From assembly GCF_000970455.1 (NCBI RefSeq), contig NZ_LAJG01000014.1, positions 856,848-920,847 on the forward strand: 64,000 nt of DNA, read 5' to 3'. Under the pieces are notes generated by a model. The model was not told where the DNA came from. It made no database searches and saw only the letters and a program-made list of their open reading frames with translations. The position numbers and the translations under genes are program-made. Source of the DNA: Devosia soli. Lineage in GTDB: Bacteria; Pseudomonadota; Alphaproteobacteria; Rhizobiales; Devosiaceae. This document shows, in pieces, positions 8,348-17,863 of this stretch. Each line of letters opens with the position of its first letter. Position 1 is the first letter of the stretch.

Positions 8348-9078
8348 TGCACCAGACCCGACACCTGCCCATTCCCGGCACGCACAATGTTCGTGATCTC
8401 GGCGGCTATGCCACCGCTCACGGTTCGACCCGGTTCCGCCGCATACTCCGCGCCGATGCCCTGCACAAGCTCGACGAAACCGGCATCGGCAATCTGGTCG
8501 ATACGGGAGTGAAGACAGTCATCGACCTTCGCCATACCGATGAGCTGGCACACCGACCGAACCCCTTTGCGACCCACGACACCGTCGCCTATCACAACGT
8601 TTCCCTGCTTGATGGTCTGGCGCCCGATCTGATGAGCGAAGGCGATCTGCTGCTCGAACTCTATCGGCTGACGTTGCAGTCGCGTCAGGCACCGATCGCC
8701 GAGGTCCTCACCCTTGTCGCCGAAGCGCCTGAAGGCGTCGTCTTGTTTCATTGCACCGCCGGCAAGGACCGCACAGGCATTATCGCAGCCCTATTACTGG
8801 GGCTGGTGGGCGTAGAACCCGATGACATCGTCGCGGATTATGCGCAGACTGCTTCCCTGATCGCGCCGATCATTGCCGAAATAACCGCAGGCGCCGTTGC
8901 CCGTGGCGCCGACCCCGATAGCTTCAAGCGCCTCTTGGCCTCCGAGCCCGAAACCATGGCGGCAACCCTTGCCTTTATCGATGCCGAATATGGCTCGGTG
9001 GAGCGCTATCTAGAACTGATCGGGCTCGAGGCAACAACGATAGAGCGCCTCCGCCAACGCCTTCTGGGAGACTTCTGA
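8347..9078 (+). CDS. Tyrosine/phosphoinositide-type phosphatase, IphP family (copy 2)
   Basis: A 243-residue paralogue of 2873-3592 with [10 protein letters not shown] at residues 135-144 and the [12 protein letters not shown]-terminal block. The frame is open upstream to 8056 inside the permease, but the ATG at 8347 overlaps the permease stop and gives the family N-terminus. Its own stop overlaps the ATPase start by one base. Lying between permease and ATPase genes, it is clearly part of the import operon and probably dephosphorylates the product of the phosphodiesterase. That role is inferred. Confidence 0.87.
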   Translation: MHQTRHLPIPGTHNVRDLGGYATAHGSTRFRRILRADALHKLDETGIGNLVDTGVKTVIDLRHTDELAHRPNPFATHDTVAYHNVSLLDGLAPDLMSEGDLLLELYRLTLQSRQAPIAEVLTLVAEAPEGVVLFHCTAGKDRTGIIAALLLGLVGVEPDDIVADYAQTASLIAPIIAEITAGAVARGADPDSFKRLLASEPETMAATLAFIDAEYGSVERYLELIGLEATTIERLRQRLLGDF

Positions 9079-10199
9079 TGGCTGACCTCAAAATTTCCAA
9101 CGTGAAGAAGGCCTATGATGGCAAGCCCGTGCTACATGGCGTCGACCTCTCCATTCCCGATAGCCATTTCGCCGTCATCGTCGGTCCATCGGGCTGTGGC
9201 AAATCCACCCTTTTGCGCATGATCGCGGGGCTCGAAGACATCACTTCGGGCGAAATCGCCATTGGCGGCGTGGTCATGAACGATATCGAGCCATCCGACC
9301 GCGGCTGCGCCATGGTGTTCCAGAACTATGCGCTTTATCCGCACATGTCGGTACGCCAGAACATTGCCTATCCGCTGCGTCTCGCCGGTGTGCCGGTCGC
9401 CGAGCGTAATGTCCGCGTCGAACAGGCCGCAAAAATCCTCAACCTCACAGACTATCTTGATCGCCGGCCTGCCCAGCTTTCCGGCGGCCAGCGCCAGCGC
9501 GTTGCCATGGGCCGCGCCATCGTGCGCGAACCAGACGTCTTCCTGTTCGACGAACCGCTATCCAACCTTGACGCGCTCCTCCGCGTGCAGATGCGCATCG
9601 AGATCAAGAAACTGCACAAGCGGCTCAATGCCACCTCGATCTTTGTGACCCATGATCAAGTGGAGGCCATGACCCTTGCCGATACGCTGATCGTCATGAA
9701 TGGCGGCCGGGTCGAGCAGATCGGCTCGCCAACCGAAATCTATCGGGAACCCGCATCGGCCTTCGTCGCTGGCTTTATGGGCGCCCCGGCCATGAACCTC
9801 TTGCCTGCGACGGTCGGCGCCGATGGGCAGATCCTGCTGGATGCACCTGGCAATCCGCAGGGCCTCGCCCGCTGCGCCTTACCCGAAGGATCGCCCGTGA
9901 CCCTCGGCATTCGTCCTGAAAATGTCGTGCTGGCAGAGACGTCAGGTGCAGGTCTCCCCGCCACGGTAGATCTCGTCGAAGAGCTCGGGGGGTCACGTGT
10001 GGCCTATTGCAATGTCGCTGGTCACGAAATGTCCGTCGTCTTGCCCGCCAGCGACGACCCGCTCGAAGGAAAACCTGTCTGGCTGACCCTGCCGAACCAG
10101 GACCTGCACCTGTTTGACCGCATTTCCGGACGTCGACTGGAGGCGGACATGACAACTGGCGACAAGTTAGCAAAGCGAGAAGTGGAAACGGTCGCTTAG
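9078..10199 (+). CDS. ABC transporter ATP-binding protein, UgpC/MalK type
   Basis: A 373-residue ATPase with Walker [10 protein letters not shown] at residues 36-44, a Q-loop, the [14 protein letters not shown] signature, Walker B VFLFDEP and a switch histidine (VTHDQ). The C-terminal third is the TOBE/MalK-like regulatory domain of sugar and glycerophosphate importers. It is the last gene of the operon; its ATG overlaps the phosphatase stop. As the only ATPase in the region it probably serves both binding proteins. Confidence 0.93.
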   Translation: MADLKISNVKKAYDGKPVLHGVDLSIPDSHFAVIVGPSGCGKSTLLRMIAGLEDITSGEIAIGGVVMNDIEPSDRGCAMVFQNYALYPHMSVRQNIAYPLRLAGVPVAERNVRVEQAAKILNLTDYLDRRPAQLSGGQRQRVAMGRAIVREPDVFLFDEPLSNLDALLRVQMRIEIKKLHKRLNATSIFVTHDQVEAMTLADTLIVMNGGRVEQIGSPTEIYREPASAFVAGFMGAPAMNLLPATVGADGQILLDAPGNPQGLARCALPEGSPVTLGIRPENVVLAETSGAGLPATVDLVEELGGSRVAYCNVAGHEMSVVLPASDDPLEGKPVWLTLPNQDLHLFDRISGRRLEADMTTGDKLAKREVETVA

Positions 10200-10486
10200 C
10201 CCAGCGTTGAAAAGGCCGGACGGGCATTGATTTGGTTTGATCTCAGCCACATCGTCGACGCCACCATTGCGGTTTCAAGCACTTTGGACACTGTAAAAGG
10301 AGCTAGGGCTGTGTAGACGCGAAGGATGCTCCGGCGCATGAGCGCCATCGCAGTCGTTTGTCCTGGTGAATCGGGCCGAACAGTTAGACCAAACGATGTG
10401 GCGTCAGCTTTGGATTTTCGGTGGGCGTCAGCTCTACGGCTGAAATGGTGTCGCCATCGGTCCATTTGATCCATGGTCGCAGATCT

Positions 10487-10777
10487 TCAGTCCTCGTTCG
10501 AAGGAGTTACCTCGCTTGTCTGCGAACAGGAGGCTGCTCGAATGGCTTCGACGAGGCGCTGGTACGCCACGATCAGGCGCCCTATCTCCACCGCTCTAGC
10601 GGGATGCTGACGTCCCAGATCAATCAGGAATTTTGCTTCTTGCAAAAGTAGAGCAATCGCCTCCTCCCGGCGACACGACACCTTCGACATCCATCGCCAG
10701 CCCTGTAAAAGCTTGCGTGATGCTCTTATCCGACTTTCGACGTCGGCCAGGTCCGAAAATGTGAGCGTCGATTTCAT
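10487..10777 (-). CDS. Hypothetical protein, 96 aa
   Basis: A small, mostly helical, soluble protein with no signal peptide and no family I recognise. It is supported by a good ribosome site (aaggaag, seven bases before the ATG) and by ordinary amino-acid composition. It stands alone, convergent with the ABC operon. A false prediction remains possible. Confidence 0.5.
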   Translation of the reverse strand: MKSTLTFSDLADVESRIRASRKLLQGWRWMSKVSCRREEAIALLLQEAKFLIDLGRQHPARAVEIGRLIVAYQRLVEAIRAASCSQTSEVTPSNED

Positions 10778-11516
10778 CGTGTCGCTTCCTTGTCACAGGG
10801 CAAGCGCTCGCGACCGGCAAGAGTTGCGCTAATCAGTCGTGTGGTGGGAATGAGGGCACCGCCTGAAATGACGCGTGCGAACTCAGAACTGGGAGGGTGG
10901 GTCTTGGCGCGTACTCGACACATCCCGCGCTCATCCACCTTGGCACTAACCGATGAACAAAAGCTTGCGCACACATCCTTCGGCGCCATTATACCGACCG
11001 GAATTCTTGATTTGGTCCACGATCAGATGCGTAACCTCTAAAGGCTGGTAGTTCGCGAAGCCAGTTTATCTGCAAGCGGCTTGCGGGCATAAAAACGGCC
11101 ACTTTTACGGCTGGAATTTTTTGCATCACGGGTCTGCGCGGATTTCTGCCTGGCCATTTCGCACGATGCGCAAACTATAGCAGACGCTGGCTTACGGATG
11201 GCTGACAATCACCCTCTATGCCGCCGATACTGACTTGGTTGGTTACACGGGCTTCGAAGCGGACTGGCGACTTCCATGCAATGAGGTCGACAACATGTTG
11301 GGTCGGGTACAAATCTGCCGCGGCTGAGGCAACGAAAAGCCAGTCTTCTGGAAGGCTCGTTTCAGACTGCCCCCCGGATTAGCCAAGTGGTCGAAGCTGT
11401 TTTAGGCCCCTACAGCCAATGAATTGGCACTGTGCGACCAGAACGACCTGATTAGGTAATTCTCACCCTGGATTGACTGAATCAAACACAGCGGGCAGCA
11501 GGATTATAACGCGCAT
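10778..11516. other. Intergenic stretch without a supported gene
   Basis: About 740 bases. Short open frames occur on both strands near 10790-11041 but have arginine-rich or out-of-frame composition and no ribosome site. I see no RNA gene, repeat or terminator here. Confidence 0.5.
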
Positions 11517-12053
11517 TTAACGCTTTACCCGATAGTGCGACTGCACAAGTCCTGAGGGGAAACTCCTGGTCTCGACATGCTCGAGCACGATATCAGCATG
11601 AAGAGCACCGAACAAAGGTAGCCCGTCACCGATCAAAATAGGGACGCGGCTGATCACCATGTCGTCGATCAGCCCTGCCCGGAGGAAAGACTGGATCACG
11701 GAGCCGCCGTCGATATAGACGCCACGCCAACCGCGCTCCTCGGCGATTATCATGGCTTCGTCGGGTGAGGCATTGATGAACTCCACCCGTCCCTCCAGCG
11801 ATTGAGGAACATCAGAGCTTGTCAATGTACGGCTTAGCACCAGCACAGTCTTTTGGTAGAACCACGGCTTGATGTCCTTGACGGCCTCGAATGTTCCCCT
11901 GCCCATGATGATGCCGTCCACCCGCGCCATGTGAACATCGTATCCGTGGTCCTCACCAAGGCTCGAGAAACCGGTCAGCCAGCCAATATCGCCATTCCGC
12001 CGCGCGATGAAGCCATCTACGCTTGTGCCGATGAATACATGTCCTTTGGGCAT
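11517..12053 (-). CDS. Dihydrofolate reductase family protein (RibD C-terminal domain)
   Basis: A 178-residue cytoplasmic protein. The N-terminus VFIGTSVDGFIAR and the block VDGIIMGRGTFE are hallmarks of the RibD_C/DHFR-like family, followed by VLSRTL and GWRGVYIDGGSVIQSFL, the NADPH-binding region. Members reduce pyrimidine or related substrates with NADPH; the physiological substrate of these stand-alone proteins is mostly unknown. No functional partner lies nearby. Confidence 0.85.
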   Translation of the reverse strand: MPKGHVFIGTSVDGFIARRNGDIGWLTGFSSLGEDHGYDVHMARVDGIIMGRGTFEAVKDIKPWFYQKTVLVLSRTLTSSDVPQSLEGRVEFINASPDEAMIIAEERGWRGVYIDGGSVIQSFLRAGLIDDMVISRVPILIGDGLPLFGALHADIVLEHVETRSFPSGLVQSHYRVKR

Positions 12054-12228
12054 AACCGATCTCCAACCTCGAGGGCAACGGAGCTACTTCCTGCTCCTGT
12101 CAGAAAATGGCAGCAAGATTGACGCCTGCTCTACTTAAAGTTCGGGGTGCGGGGGCAGGCTGATATTCAGGTCTTCGCGCAAGCGCTAACCAGACGGATG
12201 ATACCGATCCGGTTTCATCACTGTACCG

Positions 12229-12450
12229 CTATAAAATTCTGACGGGGTTTGCGCGGAAGCTGTCGGCCCGGAGCGCTCGGATAGAGGCACGGCCAATGGA
12301 GCCTGGTTCTTTTGAGCGTTGGATTCGAGCAACCTCCGCGGCTGAGCTGAACCCCACGGCCAGGTCGGCGCCTTTGAGAGTATCAAGTGCGCGGTCGAGC
12401 TCGTTGAGGATAGCGCGAAGTCCTAAGGCTGGGCACTGTTGCCTGCGCTG
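12229..12450 (-). pseudogene. Relic of a histidine-kinase HPt domain
   Basis: The minus strand reads ELDRALDTLKGADLAVGF and then QRSKEPGS before a stop. It aligns with the HPt domain of the hybrid kinase at 46722-48890 (ELDRILHTLKGAALTLGF, ERSKELGL). The phosphorylatable histidine of that motif is an aspartate here, no start or kinase domain remains, and the frame upstream is lost. I read it as a leftover C-terminus of a deleted hybrid kinase. Confidence 0.65.
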
Positions 12451-12524
12451 CTCTTTACGGCAACCAGGAGGTCACGCGGCGCCTTAGGCGCCCTGCTCAG
12501 GTTGTCGGTCAGACAGGAAATCCG

Positions 12525-14333
12525 TTAAAATTCACTCCAATCCTGCTTAATCGCAGAAGTGCCCTCATTCAGGTAGGACCCAGCGGCTGGTTTGACCCTG
12601 TGCTGAGGGGCGTGGATGCCTGTCTTGGCTGCTCGCATGGCCTGGTTTGGCGGCAGAGACTGCCGCTTGCCGCCATTGATCTTGAATACGTCCACGATCC
12701 TATCGAGTTCGACTGCCTGGGCCTCGGTCTGCTCGATTGCAGCATTTGTCTCTTCCACAAGCGCCGCATTGTGCTGGGTCATCTCATCCATCTGGCGGAT
12801 GGCGGTGCTGATCTCGGCGATCGCCGAAGACTGCTCGCCGCTGGCCAAGGAGATGCCCTGCATTAGGACGCTGTTTTCGCGTACCGCCTCAAGAATTGCC
12901 TGCAGCTTCTTGGCGGCGTTATCCACCAGCTTTGCACCACCATTCACCTCCATCGCGCTCTGCTCGATCAACGCCTTGACCTCGGCTGAGGCCTGAGCGG
13001 CAGACTGTGCCAGCCGCCGAACTTCCACCGCAACCACAGCGAAGCCCTTGCCCGCCTCACCGGCGCGAGCAGCTTCGACGGAAGCGTTTAGCGCCAGCAA
13101 GTTGGTCTGGAAGGCGATGTCGTCGATCAAGGCAATAATGTTGGAAATCTTGGCAGAGGAAGTTCTGATGCGGTCCATCGCTCGCGTGGCCTGATCCATG
13201 ACCTGGCCGCCTTCATCCGCAAGGACAGCCGCTGATTGAGTGCGAGATGCAGCATCCTGCGCCTTGCGGGCATTTTCGATAACAGTGGTTGCTAATTGCT
13301 CCATAGCGGCGGACGTTTCTTCGATCGAGGCAGCCTGCCTGGTGGTGCGCTCGGCGAGGTCATTGGTGCCAGTCAGAATTTCTCCGGACGCCAATTTGAG
13401 AGTTCCGACGGAGTGCCTGAGTGATGCCATCATCGAATTCAAATGGTCCGCCAGCGTGTTGATATCGTCGCGCAGCGTTGCAAAGGCCCCTTCATAGTGG
13501 CCGTCCATTCGTGCTGTAAGATCTGAAGCCGCTAGCAGAGAGAGCACCTGCCCGGTTTTGCCGATACTTTCACCTGTCGTGCTGACCAGCATGTTGATGG
13601 AGCGCGCCAGATCGTTCAGAGCATCATCATTAAACTGGGTGCTGATACGAACACCAAAGTCCCCTCGAACTGCAGCTTGCACCACATGTCCAAAGTCCAG
13701 CGAAAGCTGTTCCATGGTTCGCGCCCGTTCTGTGTGCCTCAACACGCTTGCCTGTTGCACTTCCTCTGTCAGGTTGCGTGCCTCATCGGCGCTGGCCTGC
13801 GCTTGTTCCGAGCGCTGTTCGGCAATAACCAGCAGCTTGCCTGTGTTCAGCGTCATCCATACCAGGCCCACAGCTTCAACCACCAGAATAACGGCATGCA
13901 GCAGAACCCGGGCCAGCCCGCCGCCCCCATAGAAGACGAGATTCTCAAGCGTCATGCCCATCACCAGGTGATGGATGGCAACAAGGGCCGCCCCCAACAA
14001 GATCGCCTTATAGTCGTAAAGCAGAGCGCACACGGCCAGCGCCGCAAAGAAGGCCATGTGAATATCGGTCTGATAGGGCTGGCCCTGAGCCGCTATCAGT
14101 ATGGCGACCACCTCTCCCATCATCACCGCCACGGCCAGATACCGGAAGGTCGGCGACCCCTTGGCAAATAGGTAAGTAACGAGCAGGAAACCTAGTCCGG
14201 TGATGGCCAATAGGCTTGCCGGCCCCAGCCCCCCCTGCAACAGCCAGTCGGTGGCTACCGCCGCAACGGTCATTACCAGAGCGACGGCTGCAACAAAGAA
14301 AGCGCCTCGGAGGCGAATTTGTTCGATGCTCAT
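12525..14333 (-). CDS. Methyl-accepting chemotaxis protein with multi-helix membrane domain
   Basis: A 602-residue chemoreceptor. Residues about 8-175 form roughly six membrane helices with little periplasmic sequence, unlike the usual two-helix receptor. A HAMP-like linker and a full signalling domain follow, including the hairpin tip [20 protein letters not shown]. The C-terminus ends DWSEF, resembling the NWETF/DWEEF pentapeptide that tethers CheR and CheB. The ATG at 14333 overlaps the stop of a small secreted protein (ATGA); an earlier in-frame ATG at 14360 lies inside that gene and is less likely. It is an orphan receptor with no cheA or cheW in view. Confidence 0.88.
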   Translation of the reverse strand: MSIEQIRLRGAFFVAAVALVMTVAAVATDWLLQGGLGPASLLAITGLGFLLVTYLFAKGSPTFRYLAVAVMMGEVVAILIAAQGQPYQTDIHMAFFAALAVCALLYDYKAILLGAALVAIHHLVMGMTLENLVFYGGGGLARVLLHAVILVVEAVGLVWMTLNTGKLLVIAEQRSEQAQASADEARNLTEEVQQASVLRHTERARTMEQLSLDFGHVVQAAVRGDFGVRISTQFNDDALNDLARSINMLVSTTGESIGKTGQVLSLLAASDLTARMDGHYEGAFATLRDDINTLADHLNSMMASLRHSVGTLKLASGEILTGTNDLAERTTRQAASIEETSAAMEQLATTVIENARKAQDAASRTQSAAVLADEGGQVMDQATRAMDRIRTSSAKISNIIALIDDIAFQTNLLALNASVEAARAGEAGKGFAVVAVEVRRLAQSAAQASAEVKALIEQSAMEVNGGAKLVDNAAKKLQAILEAVRENSVLMQGISLASGEQSSAIAEISTAIRQMDEMTQHNAALVEETNAAIEQTEAQAVELDRIVDVFKINGGKRQSLPPNQAMRAAKTGIHAPQHRVKPAAGSYLNEGTSAIKQDWSEF

Positions 14334-14635
14334 TTCGGCGTGTCTTTCAGAGGGGCACATAGCCCTGAAGCGTTGAAAAATAGCAGCGCGCCTAACCGTC
14401 GCGCACGATCCTGGAAACCGTCGTCGGGCGAGAATGCAACAACGACACTGGGTATGCGCGTGGGGGCCACAATGGATCCTCCGGCTGCGCGGACGATGTC
14501 CCAGGCAGCCAGTTCACTTGTGAAGGGAGGAAACGCGATAGCGACTTCACCCCTTGCTGGCGCCGCCTGGGTGCTGCTCAATGCCATAGCGCCGGTGGCA
14601 ATTGTAAATAGCGCTGGCAGCACAAACTGACGCAT
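14330..14635 (-). CDS. Small secreted protein coupled to chemoreceptor
   Basis: A 101-residue protein with a signal peptide ([18 protein letters not shown], cleavage near AQAA-like TQAA). The mature part of about 75 residues has the stretch [20 protein letters not shown] and one cysteine; I do not recognise a family. Its TGA overlaps the ATG of the chemoreceptor, so the two are translationally coupled. It may be a periplasmic partner or a stress-related protein; function unknown. Confidence 0.65.
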   Translation of the reverse strand: MRQFVLPALFTIATGAMALSSTQAAPARGEVAIAFPPFTSELAAWDIVRAAGGSIVAPTRIPSVVVAFSPDDGFQDRARRLGALLFFNASGLCAPLKDTPK

Positions 14636-14793
14636 AGACCCAACAGGACCCCGGTAGTTAAATTCGGTGGTCGAATTTAACGCTGTTATCGTTAATGAAC
14701 GGTGTGGGGCGCGATCTGTCCTTCGGTCTGCCAGCTGGGCCTTGTAACGGTGGTCGCATTCCTGACAGTTGTCCTGTCCTTTTCGACATCGTT

Positions 14794-14952
14794 GGCGCTT
14801 GGCGCAGCTATGAAGTGTTGGTGTTCGCCACCCTCGAATGGATCGACTGGTTCAGCAACCGGCGCGTGCTCGAGCCAATAGGAAATATCCCGCCAGCCGA
14901 AGCCGGGGCCAACCACTACGCCGCATTGGATCAACCGGCTATGGCAGCATAA
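14794..14952 (+). mobile_element. C-terminal relic of an IS3-family transposase
   Basis: The plus strand encodes GAWRSYE, then ATLEWIDWFSNRRVLEPIGN and IPPAEA, the end of the IS3-family OrfB integrase. Nothing upstream matches the DDE core, and I see no terminal inverted repeats, so only about 50 codons survive. Confidence 0.75.
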
Positions 14953-15004
14953 CTTGAGCTAAACGTCCTCCGGCAAGCTCGTTGCGGCTCATATTGCCAC
15001 CGAT

Positions 15005-16378
15005 TTAAGCTGCCTTGTCGCTCTTGAGTTCCGCCACTTGATGAATACGAGCGAATCCGCGCTGCAACGCAGCAAGCACCGTAGGATCGATGCCCTTGCC
15101 CACATCACGCTCCATAATCTCGAAGGCCGTATGCACGGGGAGTGCCTTTCTATACGGCCGATCAGCTGTCAAAGCATCGAAAACGTCAGCTGCTGTGACA
15201 ATACGGGTGTCGAGATCTATGGAACCTTCCGGAAGCGCGTTGGGATAGCCATGGCCATCGAGACGTTCGTGGTGGTCACCTGCCACCCGCGCCAGAGAAT
15301 TGAAAGCCGATATCTTGAAGAGAATTTGCCGACCAAGTTCTGGATGGCGTCGGATTTGAGCCCACTCTTCGGCGTCTGGTTTGCCGTTCTTGTCGAGAAT
15401 ACTGTTCGAGACCCCAAGCTTACCAATATCGTGTAGGAGGGCTGCACGTTTCAGCCAACGTCGGCGCTCTGGTGTATAATCAAGTTCTTGGGCGATGAGA
15501 TCCGCGAAGAGGGTCACGCGATCGCTATGGCCAGCGGTGAAAGGGCTCTTCGCGTCGACCACCTTTGCAAAGCCGGCAGCGATATCGTCAAGATAGTCAT
15601 CGTCGACCTGGCGAATAAGCGCCATCGGTTCAAGGCGAGCAACATGGGCGTCTAGGTTGTTTGCCAATAAAGTTGACCAGAAATGCTGGTCGCCGGCGAA
15701 CTGTTGAAGAACAGCTACGAGCTTGGGATCGAACCATCGTCCACTACGTCCGGCGACCTCTTCCATTACACCCTCGACACCGCTGCGCATAAAAAAGACG
15801 TCTGCAACCTGGGATAGCAAGGCAATGCGTGCGAATAGAGAGATGTCTTCACCCCTGAGGCGCATAGGCTGGCCCGTTCCATCCCAATGCTCATCGAGGT
15901 CCAGGATGCCCTCTGCTACCGCTTCCGAAAACCGCATGCTTCGCACGATTTCGGCTCCGCGCTGGCAACGCGTCTCTATTAGCTCGCGCGAAATCTCCCC
16001 GCCGTTCCGCGCGACGTTGATGAGCGCCTGCAAACGCTCCACCAGACCGGAATCTTTGGCGGTATGGGCGAGCAGGAAGCGCAGGATTTCGGGAAGCTTG
16101 GTGTCGACTTCCTTATAGGCTTGCTTGAAGCCAAGATCATCGGCAAGGTAAAGCTTGCAAATGCGAGCGGCATTCGAGCTGCAGCCGGCGTCCTTCAGTA
16201 ACAATGTGTAGTAGAGGTCCGACAGGGCGGCGTCATTCAACCCAATGCGCTTGCCGATGTGCATCCCGATCCAACAGCAGCGCAGGCTATGTCCAACAGG
16301 TTGGCCCTCTGTGATGTCGAGAGCATAGCTCAGCGCACCAAGGACTTCCGAAAGGGTTACGACAGACTTCCCCGACAT
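15005..16378 (-). CDS. Tandem HD / HD-GYP phosphodiesterase protein
   Basis: A 457-residue cytoplasmic protein. The C-terminal half is an intact HD-GYP domain: GHSDRV, LLHDIGKLGVSN, and HHERLDGHGYPNALPEG, expected to hydrolyse cyclic-di-GMP. The N-terminal half looks like a second, decayed copy: GHSLRC, LLKDAGCSSNAAR in place of HD-G-C/K, and EHWDGTGQPMRLRGEDISLF in place of the GYP loop. The ATG has a good ribosome site (gaggag) that lies in a 14-bp palindrome at 16387-16400. It sits next to a chemoreceptor, suggesting a motility or surface-attachment role. Confidence 0.88.
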   Translation of the reverse strand: MSGKSVVTLSEVLGALSYALDITEGQPVGHSLRCCWIGMHIGKRIGLNDAALSDLYYTLLLKDAGCSSNAARICKLYLADDLGFKQAYKEVDTKLPEILRFLLAHTAKDSGLVERLQALINVARNGGEISRELIETRCQRGAEIVRSMRFSEAVAEGILDLDEHWDGTGQPMRLRGEDISLFARIALLSQVADVFFMRSGVEGVMEEVAGRSGRWFDPKLVAVLQQFAGDQHFWSTLLANNLDAHVARLEPMALIRQVDDDYLDDIAAGFAKVVDAKSPFTAGHSDRVTLFADLIAQELDYTPERRRWLKRAALLHDIGKLGVSNSILDKNGKPDAEEWAQIRRHPELGRQILFKISAFNSLARVAGDHHERLDGHGYPNALPEGSIDLDTRIVTAADVFDALTADRPYRKALPVHTAFEIMERDVGKGIDPTVLAALQRGFARIHQVAELKSDKAA

Positions 16379-16740
16379 GCTAGGCTCCTCTCAAGAGAGG
16401 ACCATTTAAGCAGCTCTTCCTTAAAAGATGCTCCGTCTAGGAGATCGAGTCAGCAGGGTGAGAGCGGCCCCCCCCAACGGATCCGCCCACAATACATTAC
16501 GTCGTTTGTGCGCCCCATTCCCGCCGTTCAGGGTTCCACTTCGATTTCACTAAGGCCGTCAGTGCGCTGTGGCCGCCGCGAAGGCCAAAGTGTGCAGGAT
16601 AACAGACCGTCTGCTGTTGTTTCCCCACGTATGAATTGAGGACACTAAGATGCATACTAGAGCGTCCCATACCCGATGATTTGGGTGATGCCGAGCCCCC
16701 CAGATGGCGCCAGCGTTGGAAAGGGCTTTGCCATCACATT
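16379..16740. other. Intergenic stretch with palindrome and dispersed repeat copy
   Basis: It holds the perfect palindrome CCTCTCAAGAGAGG at 16387-16400, next to the HD-GYP start, and at 16510-16532 a 23-base sequence found again with one mismatch at 44452-44474. No gene is supported. Confidence 0.5.
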
Positions 16741-17484
16741 CTATATCGACTTGGGGCTGACCCGTTCCTCGAGTTTGGCGGCCGCTTCTTTGCGCTCGCT
16801 ATAGCGGGAAGTCAGGTAGCGCGAGACGCCGCGGTTGATCAGCGTGAACTTGACCAGTTCTTCCATCACGTCGACCACCCTATCGTAATAGGATGACGGT
16901 TTCATGCGACCGTCCTCATCGAACTCCTGGAAGGCCTTCGCCACCGACGACTGGTTGGGGATGGTAACCATTCGCATCCAACGCCCCAGGATCCGCATCT
17001 GGTTGACGGCATTGAAGGACTGCGAGCCGCCCGAAACCTGCATGACGGCGAGGGTCCGACCCTGCGTCGGTCGGATGGCGCCGCCGGGGAGCGGTATCCA
17101 ATCGATTTGCGACTTTAGCACGGCGCTCATAGCGCCGTGGCGTTCCGGCGACGTCCATACCTGGCCTTCCGACCACAGCATGGCCTCGCGAAGCTCCTGC
17201 ACCTTGGGATGGCTTTCCGGAGCATCGTTTGGCAGGGGTAGCCCGTTGGCATGAAAGACGCGAACCTCGGCGCCAAAGGCTTCCAGCAGCCGCTGCGCCT
17301 CCAAGGTCAGGAACCGCGAATAGGAGCGCTCCCGCAGCGAGCCGTAAAGCATCAGGATGCGGGGTTTGTAATCAAGCTTCGGCGCCACAAGCGCGGAGAA
17401 ATCGGGAAGTTCAAAGGCGGCAGGCAGGACGTTGGGGAGATCAGACAAGCCGGTTCCCTTCGGCGTCAATGATGACCTCGCCAT
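16741..17484 (-). CDS. arsH: ArsH, NADPH-dependent FMN reductase of arsenic operon
   Basis: A 247-residue flavoprotein. [10 protein letters not shown] binds FMN, and [20 protein letters not shown] with [20 protein letters not shown] is diagnostic of ArsH. Known ArsH proteins oxidise trivalent organoarsenicals and reduce other substrates with NADPH. It is the last gene of the ars operon and overlaps arsC by 44 bases with the ATG at 17484. A TTG at 17448 with gaaggga upstream overlaps the arsC stop and would start MSDLPNVL; it may be the true start. Confidence 0.92.
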   Translation of the reverse strand: MARSSLTPKGTGLSDLPNVLPAAFELPDFSALVAPKLDYKPRILMLYGSLRERSYSRFLTLEAQRLLEAFGAEVRVFHANGLPLPNDAPESHPKVQELREAMLWSEGQVWTSPERHGAMSAVLKSQIDWIPLPGGAIRPTQGRTLAVMQVSGGSQSFNAVNQMRILGRWMRMVTIPNQSSVAKAFQEFDEDGRMKPSSYYDRVVDVMEELVKFTLINRGVSRYLTSRYSERKEAAAKLEERVSPKSI

Positions 17485-17863
17485 CTTCCTTGGTGAACGG
17501 CCCTATCTCGGGGTTCTCGAGGATGTCGAGCACTACCTCAGAGGGCCGGCAAAGCCTGGTGCCGACTGGCGTCTCTACGAAGGGGCGATTGAACAGGATC
17601 GGGTGGGCGTCGATGGCGTCGAGCAGGTCCTCGTCGGTCGTCCCGGGATCGGCAAGGCCGAGCGCTTCAAAAGGAGTGTCCTTCTTGCGTAGGGCATCGC
17701 GCAAGGACATGCCGGCGGCAGACACCAGCTCGACGATGCGGTCGCGGTTCGGCGGGGTCTTTAGGTACTCGACAACGACGGGATCGACCCCTGACTGCCG
17801 GATCATGGCTAGAGTGTTGCGGGACGTTCCGCAGTCGGGGTTGTGGTAGATGGTGACGGTCAT
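17441..17863 (-). CDS. arsC: Arsenate reductase, glutaredoxin-dependent type
   Basis: A 140-residue arsenate reductase. [15 protein letters not shown] carries the catalytic Cys11, and the conserved arginine region [19 protein letters not shown] binds the anion. It reduces arsenate to arsenite using glutathione and glutaredoxin. The frame is open upstream to 18313 inside aqpS, but the ATG at 17863 overlaps the aqpS stop at 17860 and begins at the family N-terminus. This is the second arsenate reductase in the operon. Confidence 0.93.
   Translation of the reverse strand: MTVTIYHNPDCGTSRNTLAMIRQSGVDPVVVEYLKTPPNRDRIVELVSAAGMSLRDALRKKDTPFEALGLADPGTTDEDLLDAIDAHPILFNRPFVETPVGTRLCRPSEVVLDILENPEIGPFTKEDGEVIIDAEGNRLV

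Noticed and set aside
10196..10474. 92-residue minus-strand frame after the ABC ATPase gene
   Set aside because: No ribosome site, odd composition and no recognisable family; it overlaps the operon end.
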